Assembly: GCF_020829665.1 (NCBI RefSeq)
Contig: NZ_JAIVFT010000009.1
Location: 1-64,000 of the forward strand
Length of the DNA: 64,000 nt
Origin: Nostoc sp. CHAB 5824
GTDB taxonomy: Bacteria; Cyanobacteriota; Cyanobacteriia; Cyanobacteriales; Nostocaceae
Direction of reading: 5' to 3'
In this document: in pieces, positions 42,816 through 51,059 of the stretch
Position numbering within the stretch: the first letter of the stretch is position 1
How the letters are laid out: every line of letters begins with the position of its first letter
Made by a program: the position numbers and the translations under genes
Notes under the pieces: model-generated
Seen by the model: only the letters and a program-made list of their open reading frames with translations
Databases searched by the model: none
Told to the model about the DNA's origin: nothing

Positions 42816-44108
42816 ATGTCTCAAGACTTATTAAACTCCTTTCAAGAAGCATACAGCAATCTCGAACTGTTTCCGTTAATGGAACAGAACGAAATGGAAA
42901 GATTTAGAGTCGAATATGGTGATGATTTGATTGCAGACCTGAACCAATTAGTGGAAGATAGTCCTAATAGAGATGGCAAAATTGTCTTTACAGGACATCG
43001 GGGATGTGGTAAGTCTACTTTATTAGCTGAATTTAGCCGACAAATTCAAGACAAATATTTTGTAGTTCTCTTTTCTATTGCTGACAAAATTGAAATGTCA
43101 GCTGTTAATCATATTAATATACTGTTTGCGATCGCAGTTAATTTAATGACAGAGGCAGAAGCACGCCGAGTTGATATTCCGCAATCGACTAAAGAAGCTC
43201 TTTATAAGTGGTTTGCTACCCGCACTCGCACTGAAGAATCAAATTTGCAAGCAGAAGTTAGTATAGGTTTTGACCTCTTAAAATTAATTAGTTCTAAATT
43301 AAAAGCTGATGCTAGCGTTCGGGATGAAATTAAGCAAGAGTTTGAACGCAAGTTATCAGATTTAGTTGCCAGAATTAATGAAATCGCTGCACTAATTCAA
43401 GCTGCAACTAAACAAAACGTTTTAGTAATTATTGATGATTTAGATAAACTTGACTTAGGTAGAGTTAATGAAATTTATCGAGATAATATTAAAGCTCTTT
43501 GTCAACCTAACTTTCAAATTATCTACACTATCCCGATTGCAGTACTTCGGGAAACATTTATCAGCACAATAATTACTACTGAAACCAACGATCAAGTTGT
43601 GGCAATGCCTGTCTTAAAGATTTTTGATAAAGGGAAGAATCGCTTCCCTAATGCCCCACCTCGCCCAGAAGCAACAAAGATTCTCGGTGAAGTTTTACAA
43701 AAGCGGATTTCCAGTGAATTAATCACGGCAGAAACTGCTGAAAAAATTGTGATTTACAGTGGTGGCGTATTGCGAGAGTTAATTCGGATTTCTAAGGAAT
43801 GTTGCCGTATTTGTTTACGGATGATCCGACGAAATCCCTCAGCCGAAGTTATCATTGATGATAAAATTCTTCTTCAAGCAATCAATAAAATCCGCAATGA
43901 TTTTTCCATACGTTTAGGAAAAGTTGATACAGATATTTTGCAGAGTGTTTATGAACAATTTATGCCCAATGACCCGAAACAAGCAGAGTTTTTGGATTTA
44001 CTACATGGGCTGTATGTTCTAGAATATCGCACTGATGAAACTTGGTACGATGTTCATCCAATTATTATAGAAAGCTTGAAAAGACAGGGAGCAATTAATG
44101 TTAAATGA
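42816..44108 (+). CDS. AAA/STAND-like P-loop ATPase, first gene of a four-gene operon
   Basis: A 430-residue protein. The P-loop GHRGCGKST is at 60-68 and the Walker B strand NVLVIIDDLDKLD at 201-213. Residues 120-200 form a helical insert with a likely coiled coil (EIKQEFERKLSDLVARINEI). An arginine-rich sensor region follows (GGVLRELIRISKECCRICLR, about 315-335), and a C-terminal winged-helix-like part ends DVHPIIIESLKRQ. There is no transmembrane segment. The end overlaps the next gene by 11 bases. The pairing of a regulatory ATPase with a TPR protein resembles NTPase-sensor modules; the actual role is unknown. Confidence 0.82.
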   Translation: MSQDLLNSFQEAYSNLELFPLMEQNEMERFRVEYGDDLIADLNQLVEDSPNRDGKIVFTGHRGCGKSTLLAEFSRQIQDKYFVVLFSIADKIEMSAVNHINILFAIAVNLMTEAEARRVDIPQSTKEALYKWFATRTRTEESNLQAEVSIGFDLLKLISSKLKADASVRDEIKQEFERKLSDLVARINEIAALIQAATKQNVLVIIDDLDKLDLGRVNEIYRDNIKALCQPNFQIIYTIPIAVLRETFISTIITTETNDQVVAMPVLKIFDKGKNRFPNAPPRPEATKILGEVLQKRISSELITAETAEKIVIYSGGVLRELIRISKECCRICLRMIRRNPSAEVIIDDKILLQAINKIRNDFSIRLGKVDTDILQSVYEQFMPNDPKQAEFLDLLHGLYVLEYRTDETWYDVHPIIIESLKRQGAINVK

Positions 44109-45903
44109 AGAATTATTAGATGAAGGAGAAAATCAAGATGCGTATGATGATTTAATTGTTTCTATTGAAGCTCAAAAACGGGGATTAAATTTACTGATTG
44201 CGGTTTGCGATGATGCTAATTTTCGTGATGAGATTATTGCCCAGTATGAAGCCGAACTACAACCCGCTTACTGTCCATATCGAGTAACTTTAGCACGTCA
44301 GGAACCGAGCCTAAAAGCTGCTCTTAACCAACTCGTACAACAAGAAGAATATCTTCGTCAGCATAACCCGGCGGTGATTACTGTGACGGGTGCTGAACAA
44401 CTTTATTTTCTCAGGTTGGGAAATGAGCAATCAGAACAGGAGAAATTTTTTGGTTACTTACAGTGGACAAGAGAAGGATTGCGCGAGTTTCCGTTTGCGA
44501 TCGTGCTTTGGGTAACTAATCAAATATTAGTCAACCTGATTAAAAAAGCCCCTGACTTTTGGAGTTGGCGCAACGGTGTATTTCGGTTTGAATCTAAAAA
44601 GACGAATGCTATTCCTGGTAAAGAACTAGAACATATACGTTTTGTTTTTAGAGACACAGAATTAGCCAGCACAGATACTAATGAAGATAACTCCTTTTTC
44701 TTGCCCATCCAAGATTTACAAGGGTTAATCGAGAAAGTAGAACAGGAACGGGGAACTAAAGACCCCAGCTTGGCTACTTTATACTCAAGATTAGGTGATA
44801 TTTACCGCAGCAGATTAGAGCGGGGTGAGTCTCAGAATTATCAAGAAGAACAAGAACTCGCAATAAAGTATTGGCGGCAGGCGATTGAGCTACAAAATGA
44901 ATCAGGTTTGCAGATAGATTTAGCTACTAGCCTCAACAATTTAGCAGGAATATATCGTGCAACAGGACACTACAGCGAAGCCGAACCATTATATCAACAA
45001 GCTTTAGAACTGAGGAAACGTCTGCTAGGAGACAACCACCCTTCTTTTGCTACTAGTCTGAATAATTTGGCAGGACTTTATAAATCTACAGGACAATATA
45101 CTAAAGCGGAACTCTTATATCAAGAAGCTTTGGAACTGAGGAAACGCCTGTGGGGAGAAAACCATGCCGATGTCGTCATCAGTCTTAACAATTTGGCATT
45201 ACTATATGATGAGCAAAAACGTTATGACGAAGCCGAACCTTTGTATCTGCAATCATTAGAACTCGAAAAACATTTGGTTGGTGAAAATGATCTTTCTTTG
45301 GCTCTTATACTGAATAATTTAGCACTACTTTATTATCATCAAGGACGTTACAGTGAAGCTGAACCGTTGTCCCAACAAGCGATAGAACTAGATAAGCGAT
45401 TCTTGGGAGAAGAGAATCCTGATGTTGCAACAGATTTGCACAATTTAGGATTGATATACCGCGCTCAAGGACGCTACGATCAAGCCGAATCTTTGTTTTT
45501 GGAATCATTGGAACTCAAGCAGCGTCTATTGCAAAAGGCGCATCCGCTTTTAGCAGATACTATCTATGCTCTTGGTTATATGTATAGGGAGCAGGGGCGT
45601 TACAATGAAGCTGAATCTTTATGTATAAAAGCGTTAGAACTTGATAAGCATCTATTGGGGGAAAATCATCCTAATGTTGCCGAAAGTCTCAATAATTTGG
45701 CAGAAATTTATCGTGAAACTGGACGTTACAGCGAAGCAGAACCGCTTTATTTGCAAGCTTTAGATATTTGTGAACGAGTCTGGGGTGTAAACCATCTCCG
45801 TAGTGTGACTGTTCGTCAAAATCTAGAAAAACTTGCCGCAGCAATGCAGAATAATCGAGAGTGCGATGTCTCCGACAACCCCTTTGGGGAACGCACTACA
45901 TAG
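44098..45903 (+). CDS. TPR protein with N-terminal NTPase-like domain
   Basis: A 601-residue protein. Residues 20-210 form an alpha/beta domain (GLNLLIAVCDDANFRDEII, NPAVITVTGAEQLYFLR, FAIVLWVTNQILVNLIKKAP) that recalls P-loop folds but has no Walker A. From about 225 to 590 there are eight kinesin-light-chain-type TPR repeats with a 42-residue period (SLNNLAGIYRATGHYSEAEP, LYQQALELRKRLLG). Translation is coupled to the upstream ATPase. The last 12 codons run through a dispersed repeat (GTGCGATGTCTCCGACAACC), so the C-terminus was altered by repeat insertion. Confidence 0.82.
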   Translation: MLNEELLDEGENQDAYDDLIVSIEAQKRGLNLLIAVCDDANFRDEIIAQYEAELQPAYCPYRVTLARQEPSLKAALNQLVQQEEYLRQHNPAVITVTGAEQLYFLRLGNEQSEQEKFFGYLQWTREGLREFPFAIVLWVTNQILVNLIKKAPDFWSWRNGVFRFESKKTNAIPGKELEHIRFVFRDTELASTDTNEDNSFFLPIQDLQGLIEKVEQERGTKDPSLATLYSRLGDIYRSRLERGESQNYQEEQELAIKYWRQAIELQNESGLQIDLATSLNNLAGIYRATGHYSEAEPLYQQALELRKRLLGDNHPSFATSLNNLAGLYKSTGQYTKAELLYQEALELRKRLWGENHADVVISLNNLALLYDEQKRYDEAEPLYLQSLELEKHLVGENDLSLALILNNLALLYYHQGRYSEAEPLSQQAIELDKRFLGEENPDVATDLHNLGLIYRAQGRYDQAESLFLESLELKQRLLQKAHPLLADTIYALGYMYREQGRYNEAESLCIKALELDKHLLGENHPNVAESLNNLAEIYRETGRYSEAEPLYLQALDICERVWGVNHLRSVTVRQNLEKLAAAMQNNRECDVSDNPFGERTT

Positions 45904-45953
45904 AGCAAAAACATTATTTTGGATTAAGGTGACTCTAATCTAGAGATAGCAAA

Positions 45954-46370
45954 ATGGCTAAAGATGTTTTCCATCAACAGGTAAAAAAAGCATTAATTAA
46001 AGATGGGTGGATAATTACTCACGATCCTTTTACAATTCGTATTAGTGAAGCAATTAAACTACAAATAGATTTAGCGGCTGAAAATTCTATTGCCGCAGAA
46101 CGTAATACAGAGAAAATAGCCGTTGAAATTAAGAGTTTTATTGCAGATTCAGATATCAGTGAATTTCATACTGCACTTGGACAATATCTCAATTACTGCC
46201 AAGCTCTCGAAGAACAAGAAGCTGACAGAATCCTATACTTAGCTGTCCCTAGCGAAACTTATCAAAATTTTTTTCAACTCCCCTTCGTGCAACGTGCCCT
46301 TCAACGTTACCAAGTTAAGTTAATAGTCTATGATCCTAGACAGGAGGAGATTCGGCAATGGATAAGATAA
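45954..46370 (+). CDS. xisH: XisH-family protein (PD-(D/E)XK-like)
   Basis: A 138-residue XisH homologue. The start MAKDVFHQQVKKALIKDGW, the block LQIDLAAENSIAAER, AVEIKSFIADSDISEFHTAL, GQYLNYCQALEEQE and LYLAVP are family features. D39 with E58-x-K60 (IDLAAE and VEIKSF) matches a PD-(D/E)XK nuclease core. XisH and XisI were first defined as factors needed with the recombinase XisF to excise the fdxN element in Anabaena, but pairs without a recombinase are common. No recombinase lies here. The end overlaps xisI by 13 bases. Confidence 0.93.
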   Translation: MAKDVFHQQVKKALIKDGWIITHDPFTIRISEAIKLQIDLAAENSIAAERNTEKIAVEIKSFIADSDISEFHTALGQYLNYCQALEEQEADRILYLAVPSETYQNFFQLPFVQRALQRYQVKLIVYDPRQEEIRQWIR

Positions 46371-46693
46371 AACATTATCGACAACTAATAAAACAAATAT
46401 TGACAGAGCATACACAAATTATAAATAAGACAGATACAGTCAATTCACAACTAATTATTGATAACGAAAACGACCATTATCAATTAGCTTACGTTGGCTG
46501 GCAAGGAGATAAACGGGTGTTTGGCCCGGTTATGCATTTTGATATTCAAAATGGGAAAATATGGATTCAGTATAACGGTACAGAAGAGTCTGTTGCTGAA
46601 CGATTGGTTGAGTTAGGTGTACCCCCTTCTGATATCGTCATTGGGTTTCATTCTCCTTTTAAACGCCAGTTTAGTTCTTATGCTGTCGAATGA
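46358..46693 (+). CDS. xisI: XisI-family protein
   Basis: A 111-residue XisI homologue with the usual pattern: MDKIKHYRQLIKQILTEH, DHYQLAYVGWQGDKRVFG, HFDIQNGKIWIQYNGTE, and VAERLVELGVPPSDIVIGFHSP ending FSSYAVE. It is translationally coupled to xisH. XisI is presumed to act with, or control, XisH; a toxin-antitoxin-like relation has not been shown to my knowledge. Last gene of the four-gene cluster. Confidence 0.94.
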   Translation: MDKIKHYRQLIKQILTEHTQIINKTDTVNSQLIIDNENDHYQLAYVGWQGDKRVFGPVMHFDIQNGKIWIQYNGTEESVAERLVELGVPPSDIVIGFHSPFKRQFSSYAVE

Positions 46694-46857
46694 ATGGAAA
46701 TATTTTCAACTCAGATGATAAACACATGAATATTGAACAAGCAGTGAATGGTGCGATCGCTTTCTCTAGATCGCTGACTTATTGAAGAAGTCGAGGATAT
46801 AAATGAGGTGTAGCAGAAAACCCGATCGCACTCAATAATAACTAACAACTTGAGCTA

Positions 46858-47931
46858 CTAGCGAACCGCGACGAAACCAGCTTGTTCAATTGCCCTTTGT
46901 CCCTCATCAGTTAATAAAAGTTTGGCATAAGCATCTCCAATCTGCTGTTCCCGACCTTTATTCTGCTTAATAATCACAAACAAATTAGCCATCAAGGGAT
47001 ACCTACCATCTTTAATAGCCTGAGTATTTAGCTGGTTACGCTGACGTAGACATTGCTCAGGTGACACAAGAGGTTCGCGGTAGGGGGGAATTAGCTGACC
47101 AGAAGTACTACCCAATGGCAAAGCCTTCACACTACATTGAGGTAATACTGAACGGGCAGAAGCGTAATAGACACTACCAGGAGTTTTACTGAGTTGGCGC
47201 ACTGCCTCTGTAGTAGAGTAGACATACTGCACATTAGAGCCAAATGCTTGCCCTTTCAAGTCGCTGTTGCGAGCGTATATTACTGTATCTGCGTCCTCTG
47301 GTCGTTGAGACAAAGGTGTGATGGCTAGGTTTGGCCCACCTACTTGATTCCAGTTAGTAATTTTCCCCGAATAAATCTGCTGTAATTGGTCAACAGTTAA
47401 ACCAGGCACATTGAGTGATGGGTTGACTACCACTGCTACCCCATCCATACCCACCTGACGTTGCTCAAGGGTGAAGCCTCGCTCTTTTGCCATAGCTTGT
47501 TCTTCATCTGTCAGGGGACGGGAAGACTGAGCAAAGTCTAGTTTACCATCAAGCAACATCCGAATGCCAGAGCTAGAACCAGGGCTACCATTAACAGGGT
47601 TTACATAGCGTAATTGTAGTTCAGGGCGATCGCTCTGGATCTGAGAATCTACCAATTGCCGGATAGATGCCCAAGCTGTACTGCCTCCGTAGTTAAATGA
47701 GGCAGTGGGGACATTAGTAACTGTCTGAAAAGTTGATGCAGTACTAGAGAGGGTGTTTAAATTTTGATTAGAGGAATTAACGCTGCTGCGGGACGATAAA
47801 TTCGGCTTCAGTAACCACCAAAGCAGTCCGCCAATAACCATAAGTGTCAGCACTTTTCCAATAATCAAACCTCTAAGAAAGAGGGCGATTTCACCGTTAA
47901 TCAAAGCCTTTTTTTGATTTGTATTGTCCAT
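46858..47931 (-). CDS. Membrane-anchored PstS-like substrate-binding protein
   Basis: A 357-residue protein with a single N-terminal transmembrane helix (GKVLTLMVIGGLLWWLL, about 26-42) after a cytoplasmic stub, a Ser/Asn/Thr-rich linker (about 47-75), and a phosphate-binding-protein-like domain from about 80: GGSTAWASIRQL, GSPGSSSGIRMLLDG, DFAQSSRPLTDEEQ, GKITNWNQVGGP and FVIIKQNKG. It retains a signal-anchor where a cleavable peptide would be expected. No pst transporter genes are nearby. It lies 113 bp downstream of a kinase gene on the same strand, so kinase and sensor domain may work together. Confidence 0.87.
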   Translation of the reverse strand: MDNTNQKKALINGEIALFLRGLIIGKVLTLMVIGGLLWWLLKPNLSSRSSVNSSNQNLNTLSSTASTFQTVTNVPTASFNYGGSTAWASIRQLVDSQIQSDRPELQLRYVNPVNGSPGSSSGIRMLLDGKLDFAQSSRPLTDEEQAMAKERGFTLEQRQVGMDGVAVVVNPSLNVPGLTVDQLQQIYSGKITNWNQVGGPNLAITPLSQRPEDADTVIYARNSDLKGQAFGSNVQYVYSTTEAVRQLSKTPGSVYYASARSVLPQCSVKALPLGSTSGQLIPPYREPLVSPEQCLRQRNQLNTQAIKDGRYPLMANLFVIIKQNKGREQQIGDAYAKLLLTDEGQRAIEQAGFVAVR

Positions 47932-48044
47932 ATCTTTTAATGTTGTTTATTTTATTTATCCTACAGGAATCTATAAATATTTAGGTTAAAAATAAATCTG
48001 AAATAAGCCAGTTAACAGCAAATTTTATAACTGCTGGTAGATGA

Positions 48045-49361
48045 TTAGCTCTTTTTAATGTAGTAAGGTTCAATTTCTTCTTTGGTAGTTTTGGCAATGG
48101 TGGAATTGTTTTTATAGACTCCTCTGTTGGTTGTTGATTTACCTACTAAGCTATTGACATTAACATTAGTCAACCGAGACTCAAGCAATTTTTCTATAAA
48201 ATTATTCAATTGAGTAGGTTGATTTGGAGGCGATGTACCTGTATTAATAAATGTATAGATTAAAACTAACACTATCAAACTAGTGGTAGCACCAAGCCCT
48301 ATTCCCAACAGCAAAATAAAGTTTCTATAAGTTAGCCAATAGCTATCATCAGTGTTTTGCTTTATGCCACCAGATTGTGAGGACTGTGACAACGCTAGAT
48401 CAGAATTAAGCGCTTGCAAAGCTTCTGCGGCAGATTGGTAACGTTGGCTAAAGCGATCGCGAACCATTGTATCTAAAATATTTGCAAGAGCGTCACTTAT
48501 CTGTACTTTATCGCGCCAGAGAACTTCTCCAGTATTGGGATCTTCTTGTAATTGTTCAGGTATTAAGCCTGTCAAAGCTTGAATGCCAATCATACCTACT
48601 GCATAGATATCGCTGCAAAGTTTTGGCTTTCCCTTAGCTTGTTCGCTTGGCATATAGCCAGGAGTCCCAACAGAAATTGTTAAGCCTGCTCCCAAAGCAC
48701 CAATTTTCTTAATACTCCCAAAGTCAATTAGCACAATCTTCTGATCGGAGTGCCGCCGCATTAAGTTTTGGGGCTTAATATCCCGGTGAATAATGTTATT
48801 TTGGTGGACGAAGGCCAGCACTTCCAGGATGTCTTTTAATAAATTTAAGACTACACTCTCGCTAAGACGCTGACCTGGTACAATTTCTTGAGTTAATGCA
48901 TGACCGTCAATAAATTCCTGGACTAAATAGAAATCCCCATCTTCATTAAAATGTGCAAATAGTCTAGGAATTTGGTCGTGGTCATTACCTAGCTGGTATA
49001 AAACTTCTGCTTCTCGATCAAATAAGCTTTTAGCAATGGGTAGAACAGCAGGATTGGGATCTTTTGGGTGGAAATGTTTGACGACACAATGGGGTCGTCC
49101 TGGTAAATCTAGGTCTATGGCTAAGTAGGTATCACCAGATCCTCCGCTTCCTAATTGTTTGACAATCTCAAAGCGATTCCGAAGTGTTTTTCTGGCGATA
49201 GAGTATCGATGTCTGTTACGTGTAGTACCTGCTAACAAGTAAGTATTACCAGATTCTCCGCTTCCTAGCAGTTTGACAGTCTCAAAGCGACTCCGGAGTG
49301 TTTTTCTGACTAGAGGGTTCTGGCTCATGTGGCGTATACTACTTGTTAATTTACTGACCAT
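48045..49361 (-). CDS. Ser/Thr protein kinase with duplicated glycine loop and one TM helix
   Basis: A 438-residue Hanks-type kinase. The catalytic domain covers about 60-325: glycine loop LGSGGSG (70-76), ATP lysine K95 (CVVKHF), HRDIKPQNLM with D194, DFG at 213-215, and GTPGYMPSEQ (232-241). One transmembrane helix (about 345-365) leads to a short outside tail. Ahead of the domain lies a partial duplicate of its beginning, RKTLRSRFETVKLLGSGESG (19-38), followed by NTYL. The matching DNA segments are offset by 114 bp. An alternative start is Met12. Confidence 0.9.
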   Translation of the reverse strand: MVSKLTSSIRHMSQNPLVRKTLRSRFETVKLLGSGESGNTYLLAGTTRNRHRYSIARKTLRNRFEIVKQLGSGGSGDTYLAIDLDLPGRPHCVVKHFHPKDPNPAVLPIAKSLFDREAEVLYQLGNDHDQIPRLFAHFNEDGDFYLVQEFIDGHALTQEIVPGQRLSESVVLNLLKDILEVLAFVHQNNIIHRDIKPQNLMRRHSDQKIVLIDFGSIKKIGALGAGLTISVGTPGYMPSEQAKGKPKLCSDIYAVGMIGIQALTGLIPEQLQEDPNTGEVLWRDKVQISDALANILDTMVRDRFSQRYQSAAEALQALNSDLALSQSSQSGGIKQNTDDSYWLTYRNFILLLGIGLGATTSLIVLVLIYTFINTGTSPPNQPTQLNNFIEKLLESRLTNVNVNSLVGKSTTNRGVYKNNSTIAKTTKEEIEPYYIKKS

Positions 49362-50183
49362 TTAGAGCTTGGGTGAGCTGATTAATAGCTCCCGTTAGAT
49401 TTGTTGGTATTTGAGGCAGTCAGCCTCTCACCCGAACTATGCTTTTGAGCCGTTTTATGGTTAGCGGCTTGATTGGTTTATTTCATACCTTTATGCGTAT
49501 TTTAATATAAAAATTTATTTTTGTAATAGTTCTGTAATTTTATCACTTAAGTAAATTTAACACTAGTTCACAGTATTTATAACTGCGGGCACAAGACAAT
49601 ATTCAGAAGTTAGGAGGTTTATTTTGAATGTTGGGTCTGATTGCTGACAAAACCTTGAACAGTGGCATTTAAAGGTACAAGTATCTTTAGAGTGTCCACC
49701 ACAATTTTGTTACCAGATTTTAATCATCATTAACCGCGATCGCGTTGTAATATCAACGTAAGTTCGACAAAAATAAAATAGAGCAAGATCAAAAGCAGTT
49801 AAGCTTTTGAGGTCAATATCGAGTGATGAGTTGCAAGATAAATAGGTGTAACTTATCAATCATGCACGTTTATTCAATAGTTTCAATAAAACATCCGACT
49901 TTTCCAACTTTTCCCACCTTTTACTCACGCCTGTATCCCTTGCGATAACTCAGTTGCATTTAGCAAAACTCATAGAAGGAAAAGTCTACGTTCATTTTAA
50001 TATATTTTCTATAACTCTTGCTAGGCAAAGGATAAAACTGTTTTATAGTAAATAAAAAACGTTTTAGATAACTTTCCAGATATTTTATCTTCTAGAAACT
50101 GTTTTAATTTAGATTTTGTTGCCAACCGATAGATCAAATAATGTGACATCAGGGCAGCTAGCTGCAACAGCAGCATTCTATTA
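49362..50183. other. Long intergenic region without genes
   Basis: I see only a small GAGGC-AGTCA-GCCTC hairpin near 49410-49425 and AT-rich sequence. No tRNA-like or other RNA fold is evident. It must hold the promoter of the kinase gene. Confidence 0.4.
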
Positions 50184-50209
50184 ATTAAAAAAGCCCCTGA
50201 TTGGGGGCT
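50184..50209 (-). terminator. Rho-independent terminator of the ctaCDE operon
   Basis: On the minus strand, AGCCCCCA, loop of ATC type, AGGGGCT forms a GC-rich hairpin followed by TTTTTTAATTAA. It lies 43 bp after the ctaE stop. Confidence 0.85.
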
Positions 50210-50251
50210 TCTTAAGTTGTCCGCGTTGAGTGAACAACTAATAATTAATAC

Positions 50252-50878
50252 TCACAGTAGATACAGTAATCCGAACAAAATAATCCAAATCACGTCAACG
50301 AAGTGCCAGTAGATTTCGGCTGCTTCAATGCCAAAGTGCTTTTCGTTACTATAGTGACCCGGAACGCGCGATCGCCATAACACGGCAACAATTGCCAAAA
50401 CGCCGATAGTAACGTGCAATCCGTGGAAACCAGTCAAAACGTAAAATGCACTAGCAAATAAATTGGTAGTTAAACCAAATTCTAAATGGGTATATTCATA
50501 TACTTGGCCTACTAAGAAAATAGCGCCCATCGCCGCCGTAATTGCTAACCAAATCTGGGCACCCCGCGCATCATTCTTTTTGATAGCAGTGTCGGCATTG
50601 TGCATGACAAAACTACTAGAAATTAGATTGATGGTGTTGACTCCAGGTAACAGTAGTTCTAATTCTGGAGTACCTGCTGGCGGCCATGCGGGTAAGGTAG
50701 CACGGAAAGCCAAGTAGGCTCCGAACAACCCCATAAAAATCATCCCTTCAGCAATTAGAAAGACAATTAGCCCAAACATACGATGGTCTGGATGTTCTTC
50801 GTGATGGCCGACGGACGCTTCCGCCGCGTGGTGATGATTTAGTTCGGTTTTAGCTGGGTCAATAGTTTGACTTTGCAT
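50252..50878 (-). CDS. ctaE: Cytochrome c oxidase subunit III
   Basis: A 208-residue membrane protein with five helices: MFGLIVFLIAEGMIFMGLFG, INLISSSFVMHNADTA, the family's YVLTGFHGLHVTIGV and the end YWHFVDVIWIILFGLLYLL. A His-rich N-terminus (HHHAAEASVGHHEEHPDH) precedes helix one. It is the last gene of ctaC-ctaD-ctaE and is followed by a terminator. It differs clearly from the ctaEII in the other oxidase operon. Confidence 0.96.
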   Translation of the reverse strand: MQSQTIDPAKTELNHHHAAEASVGHHEEHPDHRMFGLIVFLIAEGMIFMGLFGAYLAFRATLPAWPPAGTPELELLLPGVNTINLISSSFVMHNADTAIKKNDARGAQIWLAITAAMGAIFLVGQVYEYTHLEFGLTTNLFASAFYVLTGFHGLHVTIGVLAIVAVLWRSRVPGHYSNEKHFGIEAAEIYWHFVDVIWIILFGLLYLL

Positions 50879-51059
50879 GAATTTTTATAAGTGGGGAATT
50901 GAGTATGGGGGAGGCAGTGCCTTGGGCGGGTTTCCCGACTTGAAGCAACTGCCGTCATTGGGCATGGGGCATTGAAAAGAGGCAGAGGGACGGGGTGCGG
51001 GGGGTAGAGGGGAAAACTCTTCTCCTTTACTCCCTACTCCCTAGTCCCCAGTACCCTAT

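Noticed and set aside
42816..46693. An fdxN-like excision element
   Set aside because: XisH and XisI are present, but no XisF-type recombinase or matching direct-repeat element ends were found around them.
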